Positions 1 through 11,339 are shown, numbered from the stretch's first letter. The stretch: DNA of 64,000 nucleotides from Ctena decussata (GCA_963989385.1 OZ022498.1:7199501-7263500); one strand, 5' to 3'. Notes: generated by a model not told the origin, from the sequence alone. Numbers and translations are program-made.

Positions 1-680
1 GTTGGTGTGGTTATTTTAGGAGTTCTTGTCTTTAGTCATAAGTGTGTACATGTAGCATGCACCTTGTACTGATACGGGCTCTACACCAGCATCCTCTGCG
101 TTGCCGAGGATGGTGTGGTATACTAAAATCATTTATGTCTTTCTATCATTTCTGTATCGCTGCTGTATGATTTTATGACTTCCTGTGTATTGATTAATGC
201 GCATATTATGTATATGTATATATTTTTTATTTTTACTTATCTTTGGTCTCAAACGTTTGGTATATAGGCTGGCTGGCCACGTAGGATGACTATAGGATTT
301 ACTGTTTTAGCGTTGAGCTAGCCTTTGCCATATACTCTGTTCAATTATGTATTTCTAGCTAGTGTTGGGAAAACGTGGAAGACATGCGTAGCCAGCGCAT
401 TTTATATGCGTTTTTATTTTCATATTTTTATTCCAACGTCTTTAATGGCACGAAGTATGTCATATGGCATGGCATTATGCAAGTGTTTTCATTTACATGT
501 GTTGCTTATTCTACTCTTTACATTTTCCTTTGTTTGTATGATGCAAACAATAGTATTTTAATAAGCTGTATTAACAGCTTATATGAGCTATCAAGCAAGG
601 TCATGGTTCTGCAATCTCCTCTTCTTCTCTACTTTGTGGGGCAACTAGACGCACAACTTCAGTTGAGCTTCTAGTTTATG
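1..680. other. Unassigned AT-rich sequence
   Basis: Short overlapping frames of 78 and 99 codons at 325-674 have no recognisable domain and a composition typical of chance frames. No splice-bounded cadherin exon, RNA gene or known repeat is recognised here. Confidence 0.5.
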
Positions 681-1063
681 GCGGATTTGCCCCACCTTTA
701 TACGATATGGACAGGTTTTATTCAATAAGAAAGACTGCATTTGCCTCAATTGTTTGGAGCTTGTACGTGAATTATGACCTTGTTTGATTAATAACATGTA
801 TTCTATAATTAGATAGGTTAGTTCATTGTTAGATGTCTAGATGATAAGACTTTGTGTTGCATCAGTCATTTGTATCTTCATATGCAAATAACTATCAGCT
901 TAGTCTAAATAGACTCTTTCAGCATACCTGTATTGTTGTTGTCTATGATTGCTTGTACTACTTGTACAGTGAGGCGATAGCAAGAAATACCTTAGCCTGT
1001 TCTAAGGCAAAGGTTTCATATGCTACCTGTTTCTTCAATTATTGGAGAAAGGAGTGGCATAAA
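681..1063 (+). repeat. 383-bp direct repeat, copy 1
   Basis: Identical on reading to 1447-1829 at an offset of 766 bp. Contains an 80-codon frame beginning MLHQSFVSSYANNY that is duplicated with it, but there is no recognisable domain. The flanks of the two copies differ. Could be a tandem 766-bp duplication with a truncated second copy, or a miniature LTR-type element (repeat, spacer and repeat are each 383 bp); the termini do not show a clear TG...CA pair. Confidence 0.85.
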
Positions 1064-1446
1064 TATATGCTATGTGCCATAGCAATTTTTATGTAGCGAC
1101 TTTCACATTGGGTGTTATTTTGGCTTTCTATAGTCTTTAGATTTATTAGCTTTGAGCGAGCTCGGCGTCTCATACTATTGATCACTCTTTCCGCCATATT
1201 GATCAGTTTCTGCACGCGTGACAACATAAATTGCTATCGGAAGCGCAAATCATGATTATGCTGCTTTTCTAACCCTCCTCCACCCCTTCTCCTCCTGATT
1301 ACGCACTTAATTTATTTGGTTTTGTCTCGATAATTGCATAGGCACTTAGTTTATTTGTTTTGTCATGAATATTACATTGTGAATTTTTCTTGCTATTTCC
1401 TCATTCTTTTATTGAGTTTGTATGAATCAGATGAGGCTCTTGTTAG

Positions 1447-1829
1447 GCGGATTTGCCCCACCTTTATACGATATGGACAGGTTTTATTCAATAAGAAAGA
1501 CTGCATTTGCCTCAATTGTTTGGAGCTTGTACGTGAATTATGACCTTGTTTGATTAATAACATGTATTCTATAATTAGATAGGTTAGTTCATTGTTAGAT
1601 GTCTAGATGATAAGACTTTGTGTTGCATCAGTCATTTGTATCTTCATATGCAAATAACTATCAGCTTAGTCTAAATAGACTCTTTCAGCATACCTGTATT
1701 GTTGTTGTCTATGATTGCTTGTACTACTTGTACAGTGAGGCGATAGCAAGAAATACCTTAGCCTGTTCTAAGGCAAAGGTTTCATATGCTACCTGTTTCT
1801 TCAATTATTGGAGAAAGGAGTGGCATAAA
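1447..1829 (+). repeat. 383-bp direct repeat, copy 2
   Basis: Second copy of 681-1063, without visible differences, followed by unrelated sequence at 1830. Perfect identity implies a recent duplication or an assembly artefact. The intervening 1064-1446 has no similarity to the repeat. Confidence 0.85.
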
Positions 1830-2464
1830 CAGATTTATGCTGAAATAAACACTCTTCCTGCATGACAGTGGCCGCTTTGGGTCAAAATGTTAAAACTTAC
1901 CCCACCACTCAATGCAAATTCTTGTTAATTTTGAAAATGGGGGTACCCGCATTCATCTGTGACTCCTTGATACAGTGAACTGAATAACACTTAACCTTTT
2001 AGTGGTATGGTTTACCAACATATTCGCCTATCTGTGGCTGTAAATGGAATTGTGAGATGGCTAAAAGCATTGAAGAAAAATGATAAAAACTAAGTGGTCG
2101 GTTAGAACTTTTGACTAGTATATTAGAAGACTCAAAAAACTCCCATGAAAATACAGGCCCCTAAAACTTTAAATATGCAATATATTTTGGAACCAACTAA
2201 ACCAAGATAAGGTTTAGAACAAATGCTACAGTCCTAGGCCCCAAAAGGAATATTTACCCCGCCTACCTCCCTCCCAACAGAATTAAGCTACGGTCCGCTC
2301 TGAGACCAACGGGCGCAATTCATGATGTAACCAGGCAGTCTCAATTACACATGAGGGCCACAAAAACATGAGACAACTGCATCCCAGATCACCCTCAATC
2401 TCTTATCCCCCACTGCCCATTGCATTAGTTAATAAGGGAATTTGCTCCCACCTAAGAATTTGCT
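1830..2464. other. Unassigned; contains a lone TIR-like fragment
   Basis: No gene seen. The stretch 2091-2125 (TAAGTGGTCGGTTAGAACTT and onward) matches the right terminal inverted repeat of the element at 5829-6415, so it is probably a relic end of the same family. Confidence 0.45.
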
Positions 2465-3241
2465 CCCCATTTCCCCCTAGACCTGCCCTGGGCCCAGCCA
2501 GGACAGGGGGCTTGTTCCGATAGAAAACCAAGTTCTTCTTGTAGAGTATCGGGTGGTTCTTTTTCTTGCCGGGGTTCCCGGTTTTCAGTCACGTTGATGA
2601 TCAGTCAACTCTGGCCCCATATGCTGGAAATTTTTGCAGCATTAAATTGCTTTCTGGAAATCAAGGTTTATCTTGGAATGTACGTATTCTGCATTCAGCC
2701 AAAACTACATGCTACAAATGAAATATTCTTAAACTTTATTTTGTTTATTCTGTGTAGAGGATACCTGTTTCGATTCGGCACAGATTGCTCTGCAATAAGG
2801 TAATCCGAAGAGAACCCACTTGTCTGTTCAGACTATACCATTTCCAATTCAATGCAAGATACTTCGTAGTAAAATAAATGTTTCCAATTGGGTGCAAGTT
2901 ACTTGGCAGTAAAGTAAATGCAGCCTGCTCAAATGTTAACATGACCTAAACATGCCTGAGGTCAGTTCAAAAATAAATTTTAATGCGGATTTGCTTCAGT
3001 TTACTGTTTAGACAGGACTTTTAATCCGAAGTAAAAGTTAATTCGGATTCGATCCAAGGTACTCTGTAGGATTAGTGTACTCCGAATTAGTTTTTAATTC
3101 GAATAAGATTTGCTAGTTTAAACAGTTAATTCAAAGCGAATTCGGATTCGATTCGGATTAAAACTCTAGTCAAACAGGGTTATTGAAGGTATAGAAAATT
3201 CACGCATGCGAATGTTTTTACATTGTCTCAAAGGCAAGGAC

Positions 3242-3409
3242 CAGGGGCGGATCCAGAAATTTTTGGAAGGGGGTTCAAATTAGCTGAGGGTGGGGGGGGG
3301 GGGGTTCAATTTGTGCAGTTTGACCAATTTTTCCTGAAATTCCCCATGAAAATGAAATAATTAAGACTGAAAAGGGGGTTCGTTTGAACCCCCTCTGGAT
3401 CCGCCACTG
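3242..3409. mobile_element. 168-bp MITE with TIRs and 6-bp target duplication
   Basis: Terminal inverted repeats CAGGGGCGGATCCAG (start) and CTGGATCCGCCACTG (end) enclose a G-rich tract and inverted TTGAACCCCCT segments. The direct repeat AAGGAC flanks it at 3236-3241 and 3410-3415. The matching place in the reversed copy near 62,360 lacks the insert and carries a single AAGGAT, an empty site. This nests the MITE inside the older element. Confidence 0.88.
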
Positions 3410-3462
3410 AAGGACAATTGCTTATTTGTGGCCTTGGTTGTGGTTCTGTATGCTGCTGCCGG

Positions 3463-3728
3463 AGATCGACTGTACATCATACTTGGCTTCAGCCGAGACT
3501 GTCCGCGATCTCTTGCCTCCTGCAGAGACTTCTGTCCTAGAAAATCGGCTTCCTGCCAAGACTGTCCACATGACTCTGCTTCCTGCCGAGAGCCTCGGCA
3601 GGAAGCATAATCACGTGGACAGTCTCTGCAGGAAGCCATTTATCATGTACAGAAGTCTCGGCAGGAAGCAAGAACTTGCGGACAGTCTCGGCGGAAGCCA
3701 AATATGATGTACAGTCTCTGCAGGAAGC
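3463..3728. repeat. GC-rich palindrome cluster
   Basis: Blocks built on CTTCCTGC(C/A)GAGACTGTCC alternate with their reverse complements and fold about a centre near 3598 (CCGAGAGCCTCGG), so nearly the whole stretch can form one long hairpin. Sub-blocks are separated by short variable spacers. Frames open on both strands reflect this symmetry, not genes. Confidence 0.8.
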
Positions 3729-4280
3729 GAAAATTAGCGGAATCGATTAAACCCTGTGGTATTGTTCTGTTTGAACATTCAACTCAATATAATAGTCTGG
3801 GTCCAAATTTCACTGGTCAGTTTATTCTTAGCGAGGGTTACCGTGTGCCCGGATTTGTCGGTACTGGCCCAGATAAGTTGTGTAATAAGTTGTGACTTTT
3901 TTGTTTTTTTGTTTTTTCCTGGGCTTAGAAGTTAAGAAAAATAGAAGTCATGTATAGTTTCTAAGCCTAGAAGTTCTATTATAGAGTTAGTCTAAATAGT
4001 AGTTAATGAGTCCCATTGAATTCAGAAATCGAGACGTTACGAGTTTTGTAAAAATTGACCCAGATAATGTGGGACTACTGTATGGTTCCCGCCTTCTGCG
4101 CATCGCTTCGGTCAGATTCCCGGTAGAGGGATCGGGACAATATGAACTTAGTAACTTAATATCAGTGAAGAGTTTTATTGTTTCAAGCTATCTTAAAACT
4201 ATTTTAAATAGGTCAACGTACAATCTGCGGTTGTACGCGTATTGAACAAGTCATGAATATTCATTTTATCATTATTCGCG

Positions 4281-4392
4281 TCTCCCGCGTCGAGACGCGT
4301 CAGGGCGCGTCTAGACGCGTCTGATGCGCGGTTGTAGGTGATACGCACGCAGCACGCGCATGCAACGCGGTACGAACGCGTTTTTGGTGTAC
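4281..4392. repeat. CpG-dense end of the dispersed element
   Basis: About 20 CpG dinucleotides in roughly 105 bp, largely as CGCGTC/GACGCG palindromes, in otherwise AT-rich DNA. The reversed copy at 61,310-61,412 retains most of them. Confidence 0.75.
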
Positions 4393-4413
4393 AAATACGT
4401 GAGCGCCAGTGTA

Positions 4414-5354
4414 TTGAGGAATTCATGATGCATGTCATTCCGAGTAAGACCAATAGATCCGCTTTCAGAAGAAACTGTTATTTTCAGTTTCGCCTCCCTT
4501 CTCAATGGGAGTCAGTTCTTTAAGTAAAGAATTTGCTCTTTAAAGAGCAAATTCTTTACTTAAAGAGCAGACCTCACTTTGGAACTGTTTCGGTCTCACG
4601 AGAAGCAAACAGAAAGTCACAAAAGTTGTCTTCCTTGGTTAAACTTGCGGAAAAATAAAGGTGTGCCCATTCACCTTAAATCGTATCATGTATGATGAGA
4701 ATGGGATTTGTTTCAAGAGTACAAAGTAAACGTTATACATCAGGCATTACACAGCAGACAGTACACAGAAAACAGTAAATATTCCGTGTATATTGGTGGG
4801 TGGTCTTGCAAATGCGCAAGGTCAGTGTCACCGTCTGCATTAAAAAGTTAGCAGTTAGCATTTAGGCGCAGTGGGCAGAGATAATGTCACACTGACAATA
4901 CACAGTAAACTTGACGTAGTATGCAAACAACTAAAAGTATTAAGTAAACAGTTAATTTTGCGCATGTTGTTTCATACGTTAGCAAGTTATGAATGCATAG
5001 ACGTCGCGCACGGTATTGGGGGTACATTCACGGACAGATATGAAATGGGCCCCACGGAAGCAATGCTTTTTCGGATTTTATGCCATAAACTGTTTGAAAA
5101 TCGTGAATTGGTATTTAATTTATTTTCGGGTCAATAGTATTTGGTTTTGAGACGATGTGAATCCTATTGCGGGCGCAAAACGCTTGATTTTTGCGCTAAA
5201 ATGCGTGTAACTCTGTAACAAAGTCGGCATGGTGGGCTTACTCGAAGGAATGCTACACAGAAATGTCGATGTGAATTTTTGTGAAAATTTGCTTACGAAA
5301 AAGAGGAATTGTTTTTAGATTAACTCCATATTCAGTTTATATAGAGGATCTTAC
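4414..5354. other. Unassigned, with one perfect palindrome
   Basis: At 4515-4564 a perfect 50-bp palindrome centres on GAATTTGCTCTTTAAAGAGC. Its arm sequence GAATTTGC/GCAAATTC recurs as hairpins near 23,880 and 53,425. The 88-codon frame at 4871 has no recognisable domain. Nothing else is supported. Confidence 0.55.
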
Positions 5355-5485
5355 ATGGGTGCTCATGTATTATTGAATTTATTAAACGAGTTTGGGAAAA
5401 AGATAAGATGCGAGGCTTTGCCGAGCATCTTATCGGTTTTCCCCAACGAGTTTAATAAATTCAGTAATACAGGAGCACGAATGCA
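5355..5485. repeat. Foldback element
   Basis: An imperfect palindrome: TTTATTAAACGAGTTTGGG on the left mirrors CCCCAACGAGTTTAATAAA on the right around a loop near 5422 (GATGCGAGGCTTTGCCGAGC). Outer TGGGTGCTCATGTATTA / TAATACAGGAGCACGAATG also pair. Confidence 0.75.
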
Positions 5486-5828
5486 AGATTCTATTTATCA
5501 TATGACACTAAAATCGCATTTTATCAGCAGAATTTGCACTAAAACGTCACGATTTCGCCATTAGAAAACGCGACGTTTTTATGGACGTCAACGTATAACG
5601 TAACGACGTAATTTGCATATTTAATCCACTAGTGGATTATCGCATTTAATGCATGGCTTTATTACACTCTCAGATGCGACGTCATATGATAATGTATATT
5701 CTTTAACAATCGCCATCTTAAGAATGTATTGTTTAAAGTAAAAGTGTGTAACTCGCGCTCAAATTAACATCAAAATTGCAGGGCTGGTTTCTTCAGAGAG
5801 TATTTATTGTATCGGAATAAACAAATTT

Positions 5829-6415
5829 TGAAAATATACTAAGCACAACTTCTAACCGACCACTTGCTTTGCCTTGAACACTGTCAGCTGAAGATGGTAT
5901 CCGGGCATAATTTTCTCATATTCTGAACACCCAATTCTTCATGTAAACGTTTCTAAAGATTTTAGCCCAATACCCTTATTTTCCTTTTTCCGGAAGCACA
6001 GGGTGCACATGTATCCCCATTTTCTAACTTTGCAAGGATAAGGGCTGTGGTGGGAAAGGTTTTAAAATTGTGACTGAAATTTTTGAATGCTGTGTTAGAA
6101 TGATGTTTTATGGTGAATTATCATTTACTGAATATTCGTACAGGTGATAAGCATATGCTGATAAGATTCCGAAATGCGGTTCTGTCCGAATCATGACAAA
6201 TTGCTGAAATGTTGCAATTTTCGGAAACAGGGGTACCATTATCTTTTACTTATTTAATGGTATACTGATAAGATTTTTATTTAGTGTAACCTGATTTATT
6301 TTACCAATATACCAATTTAATTCAAGGGGGAAACAGATGTTCGATATTACTTTTTCTTTTTCGGAAAAGAGGACATAAATAAGTGGTCGGTTAGAAGTTG
6401 GTTCTAGTATATTTG
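5829..6415. mobile_element. 587-bp element with ~34-bp TIRs
   Basis: The left end reads AAATATACTAAGCACAACTT then CTAACCGACCACTT; the right end is its reverse complement with a few changes. The internal 0.5 kb is non-coding. A lone related end lies at 2091-2125. Target duplication not resolved. Confidence 0.7.
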
Positions 6416-8151
6416 TATATGATTCAAATGTACTTATGCATCACTTATGAGTTATGTAAAAATAATTACTTTTTCTCTACGGATACGGAAAGAAATTAAA
6501 AAATCCGCGGTCTCAATTTTTGTAACAAATTTCAAATTTAACACCAAACTCTTACACCGTTCTGTGTTATTAAGCTAATTTGGACAAAATACTTACAGCA
6601 ATCTGTGCAAAAAGCAAATTTCCAAAATGTACATTGTCTGTTTGTATTAACTGCTAAATTGGGATTTAAGCTCTTGAACAATAAAATTGTTATGCGCATT
6701 TACATCGGTCTTAAATTTTGTGACACGACGACAAATAAAGAAAATCAAACGTTACATGCATATGAAACCTTATAGTTCTAAGCAGCTGTCTAGCAATTTT
6801 CAGGTCTGCGTCATTATAGTCCAACACGTCTTAAAGGTCAGCTCCATGAAGCTATTTAAAAGGCAAACATTTCATTTCCAAAATTACCATTTTCTTTGCA
6901 AATCGACCTGTATCTAGCAAGCACCTGTCTTAAGCAAGCGGTTTTTGCACCTCCCTTGGGTGCTCGCTTCAGGCAGGTTTGACTATACAGCCATACTTCC
7001 TCTTGCCATCGGAGAAAAATTTTCTCCAAGTTTGAAGCCCATAAATATATAAATACATGTATATGATACTTCACCAGAATAAAAACTCTTTCCCGTGACA
7101 AGATGACTAGCAGAAAAAAAAAAGAAAAAAAACGGGAAAGGTGACGCTAGAGATATAATTCGTTCTACATGAAAACAGGTGATAGTAAAGTATAACGAAA
7201 TAAATTATCGTGAAACGGTTAAAAGCTACTAAGCAGGGATATAGTGTGGTTTATATTTGCAGCTTCCGATAGAATTGTACAACAAACTCAATTCATATCG
7301 TGTTTATAAATGCAAACAGATCCGTCCTATACTGAAAAAGCAAATGAATAAGCAAAACTGTAAATAAAATCTCACTGATGTCGTCCTTACAAAATGTTTA
7401 TAAGATCGGACCGGTTTTCTTTTGTTGATGTGGTGGTTTTTTTTTTTTCACTACTGTCGGTATAAGACAGTCTAACCCCGCGGTTAACATTCTCATAAGG
7501 CGGAAAAGGTAGCCGCTGACAGTTTGACGTTACGTTTTGTTACCCAATACCGTGCGCGACGTCATAGATTTGACTTGGGCTTTTTAAAGAACTACCCAAC
7601 GATATAATAAAACTATTTTTTATACTTGTAAAACGTCCGTGTCAATCTTTTTTTAACATAAACCTTTGAAAACAGAGCAGACCCACTCCAGACTCTACAG
7701 GACGTTATTGCATCCTGAGGTTGATTACATTTTAAACTACAATTTCTGTACATGAATACAAAAACCTCTTAGACCTACACCTACATGTAAGTAGTAAATA
7801 GACTGGTCTAACACTCCATTTCGGGACATTAGACACAAAAATAGTTACAGTGAACAACTTCAGCTTTTAGACTATTACACTCTGCCATTTTCAGTTTACA
7901 ATCCTTTTGAGGGCTACAAATCAAATGCAAAAGTGAAAACGAAATAAAAAAAATGTCTTTTTAAAGTTCTCAGGACTCTTTTGGTGTTCTTTAATTATCC
8001 TGTCGTTAACTACAACAACTAATTTGTTATTAGACTGTGGATGTGTAAGGCCCACCCTTTTACAATTCCCTGATTAGACATAACATTTGTGGTAGATGCG
8101 TCTAAACAACTGGTAACAAATATCTCGATCTGATTATTTTATATATTTTAG
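6416..8151. other. Unassigned; likely intron upstream of the first exon
   Basis: AT-rich with short A and T runs (for example 7115-7130 and 7437-7449). No upstream cadherin exon, repeat or RNA gene could be recognised. The polypyrimidine-poor TTATATATTTTAG at the end is the acceptor of exon 8152. Confidence 0.5.
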
Positions 8152-8389
8152 CACCAGTGCTGACTACACCGCTAGCAAATGGTGTTACGCAAGAAACTGT
8201 AACGGAAAACTCTCCGATAGACACGACGGTAGTCACAGTGGCTTCCACGGATGAAGATGGAAATAATCCGAGTTATGAAATAGTATCTCAATCTGCGCCT
8301 AACGCTTTCAAATTAGTTGGTTCAGATCTTCTCACGAACGCAGATTTCGATTTTGAGACAGAGCCTAACACTTATGAAGTTATAATCAA
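8152..8389 (+). CDS. Cadherin exon A, module 1 (EC repeat body)
   Basis: First recognised exon. The acceptor AG is at 8150-8151 and the donor GTAAGT starts at 8390. It enters in phase 1 (split Ala codon) and leaves in phase 2 (AA|G Lys). About 80 residues form most of one EC repeat: an N-terminal strand starting APVLTTP, a glutamate-containing TEN at residues 18-20, the calcium motif STDEDG at 32-37, and DFDFETE at 65-71 where classical repeats carry LDRE. The region ends in EVIIK, a typical late beta strand. It is about 70% identical by eye to the exon at 41,937. An exon must lie upstream because the first codon is split, but I could not find it in the preceding 8 kb. Confidence 0.88.
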
Positions 8390-8401
8390 GTAAGTATTTT
8401 A

Positions 8402-8599
8402 GGGTAGAGTCGGGTAAGTTCGAGCATATCATTACAAACATTGAAAATCCAGATGAGACGGCTCGTAATAAGCCGTCTCATCAGGATTTTTACTGGTTTC
8501 CCAGTCGCTTTTGTTTAAATTCCAAACAACTGACATATAAAGGAAACAATGTCACTGTCCGAATTTACCTGCTGTCCGAAGTTACCCGACTCTACCCTA
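8402..8599. mobile_element. Foldback MITE 12 bp after a splice donor
   Basis: Outer ends GGGTAGAGTCGGGTAAGTTC and GAAGTTACCCGACTCTACCC are inverted repeats. A central perfect hairpin (GATGAGACGGCTC ... GAGCC-type arm) lies at 8452-8482. It begins just downstream of the donor of exon 8152-8389. The central hairpin is related in design to those at 25,081 and 30,963. Confidence 0.8.
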
Positions 8600-8744
8600 C
8601 ATTTTCCTTAAGGTAGCGATATTATCAGCATGGAAGTATAAGACAAAAATAAACAAGCTGTCAATAAAATATTTCAACCTGAGATTTTATACTAACATTT
8701 ACCTAAAGGTAAATCGAGAGGCGGCCATGAACTTGCAAAGACAG

Positions 8745-8842
8745 TTGTCTTTCAAAGTTCGGGATTTAGCGACACTGAGGAAGTTAAATACAGAAGCGCG
8801 CGTCGCACAAAAATTGGTATGGAAACGTTTATATTAGAACCA
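8745..8842 (+). repeat. ~100-bp direct repeat, copy 1
   Basis: Shares the segments GAGGAAGTTAAATACAGAA and ATTGGTATGGAAACGTT with 9313-9421 in the same order and orientation. Both lie in the intron after the first exon. Function unknown. Confidence 0.7.
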
Positions 8843-9312
8843 CTAGGCCGGTGTCGCTGCTTGACAAATTGTCCCCGAGGATATCATCAACCCAGTTAGT
8901 GTTTCAGTGTTGATTCTGGTTCTCTAGCATTGGGGTCAATACTGAAATACTGATTCAAAGTAACCTTATTCCATTTGATGTATATCTGGTAAAATTTCTA
9001 GATTATTCTAAATTATTCTAAGACAAACTTGTCATAGCGACAAGAATCTTAGCTGAGTTTGACTTCCATTCTTTTGAGCTGTTTTGGCTTTTTGTGGGTT
9101 CTTGCTGCATCGAACATGTCTTTCCTGATGGCCTTGTCTGTCGCTTTTCTCGAGACACAGGGGCTGAGGTGGCTCGATGGGGGACGCTTGCGCTTGCGAG
9201 TTAATACGTAGGCGTCTCTTACCTGATGCCTGCAGCTAATGTGTCCCGCGGAATGCGACAGTAAGTGTGTCTCGGAGAGGGTTGCTCGTTGCCTGCCGAG
9301 ACCTGCCCATCA

Positions 9313-9421
9313 TCTCTTTTCTTTCAAACTTTGGGGTTGAGCGACATTGAGGAAGTTAAATACAGAAAAACGCGTCTGTCGCATCAAAATTGGTATGGAA
9401 ACGTTCATATTGTCAGAACAT
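9313..9421 (+). repeat. ~100-bp direct repeat, copy 2
   Basis: Second copy of 8745-8842, diverged by substitutions and small indels. The surrounding 8600-9805 shows no gene. Confidence 0.7.
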
Positions 9422-9805
9422 GCAAACATGTTCTTAGCTACTCGTTCAAACTCCCAGAAAAGCAATGGACTGTGTCTAAAACACATTAGATAATTACGGT
9501 ACGCAGTCCGAAGTCGTGTTGCCCAGAAGGTCAACATTGTCACCAACAGTCTTTAAACGATCTTAAAACTATGCTTTTCCAGAGCAAGTGAAAAGCAAAC
9601 ATTAAATCAGAAACTGCGGGCATATTCTGAGAAAACGAAATCGATAATCAGTTATTACTCCAAGCAAACTTTTTATCGTTTGGTATTTTTTATATACTAG
9701 CATTTGAATCGATTTCTTTTTTAAAATTGAAAAAGAAGAATGCATGTTCGCGGCCCTTACCCTTAGACCCACACTTGCCACCAATTGTCACATGGGAGGA
9801 GAAAA

Positions 9806-9864
9806 TCGTGGTCCGACGGGGCTCGAACATTGCGAGCACTCTACCAACTGAGCTACCGAGCCAC
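9806..9864 (-). pseudogene. Truncated tRNA-like sequence
   Basis: Read on the minus strand it begins GTGGCTCGGTAGCTCAGTTG, with a clear A box (TAGCTCAGTTGGTAGAG) and a B-box-like GTTCGAGCCCCG. Only about 12 bases lie between them, too few for an anticodon arm, so it cannot be a working tRNA. Probably a tRNA relic or SINE head. Confidence 0.6.
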
Positions 9865-9889
9865 TTGGTCGATCCTTGACAAAAAGGTT

Positions 9890-11122
9890 ACCTTAGGTTG
9901 ACATTGACCCTTTTTTACGGAAAAATCAAATGTTTTCTTGTGTTTTTGTATTGGAAAATGATAGACCATAAGAGTATTTGGAAACTATGGAAGATTTTGG
10001 CCTAGAAGTTGGTAAATGAAGACATGAAAATTTGTGAGTTCAAGAAGTCAAAGTTATTCTTTTACGGTTGACCCAGGTTGCATACATTTCTACAATTTCA
10101 AACCTGTGCTAAAAGGCCACCGAGCCATTTGTAACAAAATTTCATATAGCACCTCTAGGGGTTAAGAAAAAAATATTTTTGTCCAGGTAGTCGAGGTCAT
10201 ATTACCGACATGGCCGCTACGCCCAAATATAGTAAAAACCTTTAAATATAAATCTTCTTCTCCAGAGCAAATCGACGGATGACAGTAAAACTTGATATGT
10301 GGCATCGAAGACCAGAGTACTACTAAGATCGTTCTTAAATATCCCGAAATCGTCTATGTTTAAATGGCCTACGAGATCTGACTTATGATTTGGGTACTTT
10401 GACCACTTTTACTCAAAGCATGACCTTGCGTAGACATTGACTTTTGTGGCAAGGTCAAATTTGCTTTTTGGTGCTTTTATACGGGACAATGCTTACACAT
10501 TATGTTGTTGTTGTTGTGTTATTGTTTAACGTCCACGGTAAACAGATGTGGTAACCTAACCACACTATTCCTGGGCAGGCTTAGACCTCCTAAGCGGTTA
10601 ACCAGCACTACGTTCACTAGCTTCCACCAGTAACTGGCAACTGCCCTTCTTGAACCAGCGGAAGGGGAAATGAAAATAAGTGGCCGAACCGGGTATCGAA
10701 CCCAGGACCCCTTGCTTACAAGTCAGACGCCCTACCGACTGCGCGACGTGGCCCGGCGATTAAACATAATTATTCATGGAACTTGTAGAAGATTTCGGTG
10801 GACACTCTGATAAATACAGTAAAATATATGAGTACCTGAACATTTTTTTTTTGCGTAATAGAGGTCAAATTCATTCTTTGACTTTAACCAGTGTCTTTAA
10901 TAATTTGACATTTTCAAACTATCAGGTTTTGGTCAAATGATGCCCCTAGTTTTTATTCTGTTTTTAACCCGCACCGCGGACTTCCGCCACACATGTAAAT
11001 ATCAAATATGCACGAGAATTTTCCAGAGGAGCCCAGCGCATTATAGGAAGAAGAAGAAGAAGTTTGACCTTTGACCTTTTTACTCAGGTGAGCGAATCAG
11101 GACCTCATGACCTTCTTGTTTT
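9890..11122 (+). repeat. 'TGACCTTTGACC' repeat family, copy in intron 1
   Basis: Degenerate modules with GACCTTTGACC and 'CAAATTTGCTTT(C/T)TGGTGCTTTTAT' motifs, ending TTTTTACTCAGGTGAGCGAATC then a CTTCTTGTT tail. Related copies occur at 34,790-36,430, 36,908-39,510 and 51,657-53,150. A SINE interrupts it at 10,504. No protein-coding capacity was recognised. Confidence 0.65.
10504..10758 (-). mobile_element. tRNA-derived SINE
   Basis: On the minus strand it starts with a tRNA-like head (CCGGGCCACGTCGCGCAGTC), has a TGGGTTCGATACCCGG B box, a unique body with CCGCTGGTTCAAGAAGGGCA, and ends in an ACAACAACAACA-type tail. A relative lies at 63,620-63,800. It interrupts the older repeat of 9890-11,122. 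Transcription would rely on the internal RNA polymerase III promoter. Confidence 0.8.
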
Positions 11123-11208
11123 CAATTGTTATTCTTAAATACTTCCTGCAGAGCCAATGAACGTTACCGCTCACCCTGTCATTCTCTCACTAAGCCACTC
11201 ACTTTCAG

Positions 11209-11339
11209 GGTTACTGATGACAGCAGTCGACAGCTGACGTCAACGGGTACACTTTTCATCAGCGAAGTGGGTGCCAACGAGCATACTCCAGTCTTCGATC
11301 CAAATAGTTACGCAGAAACTATAAAGGAACAAATAGGAG
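11209..11339 (+). CDS. Cadherin exon B, module 1 (EC-EC junction)
   Basis: The acceptor AG is at 11207-11208 and the donor GTATGA at 11340. It enters in phase 2, completing Lys with G, and leaves in phase 1. About 44 residues read VTDDSSRQLTSTGTL, then EVGANEHTPVF, then the first strand of the next repeat (YAETIKEQIGG). The exon spans the boundary between two EC repeats. The boundary should carry DxNDNxPxF; here only NEHTPVF remains, so the two linker aspartates expected to bind calcium are missing. An open frame running through the intron on both sides is chance read-through; the exon limits come from splice signals, frame and comparison with 43,722-43,852, which has the same length. Confidence 0.87.

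Larger units (their letters stand above)
2465..4413 (+). mobile_element. Dispersed element, left copy of a long-range inverted pair
   Basis: The sequence matches 61,271-63,605 in reverse complement over most of its length, including the 'ATGCTGGAAATTTTTGCAGC' region, a doubled ~39-bp segment at about 2845-2925, a palindromic cluster at 3463-3728 and a CpG-dense end. Small frames such as the 79-codon one at 4006 (MSPIEFRNRDVTSFVKIDPD) occur in both copies but carry no domain I know, and they differ by indels. No transposase was seen, so this is a non-autonomous element of unknown class. Boundaries come from where the two copies stop matching. Confidence 0.75.

Noticed and set aside
3361..3895. 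Frames of 60-93 codons on both strands
   Set aside because: They mirror each other across a palindrome cluster and recur in the reverse copy with indels; no domain.
1..8151. Upstream cadherin exon or signal-peptide exon
   Set aside because: None of the frames shows EC motifs or a convincing signal peptide bounded by splice sites in the right phase.
9806..9864. Functional tRNA gene
   Set aside because: A and B boxes are present but the anticodon arm is missing.
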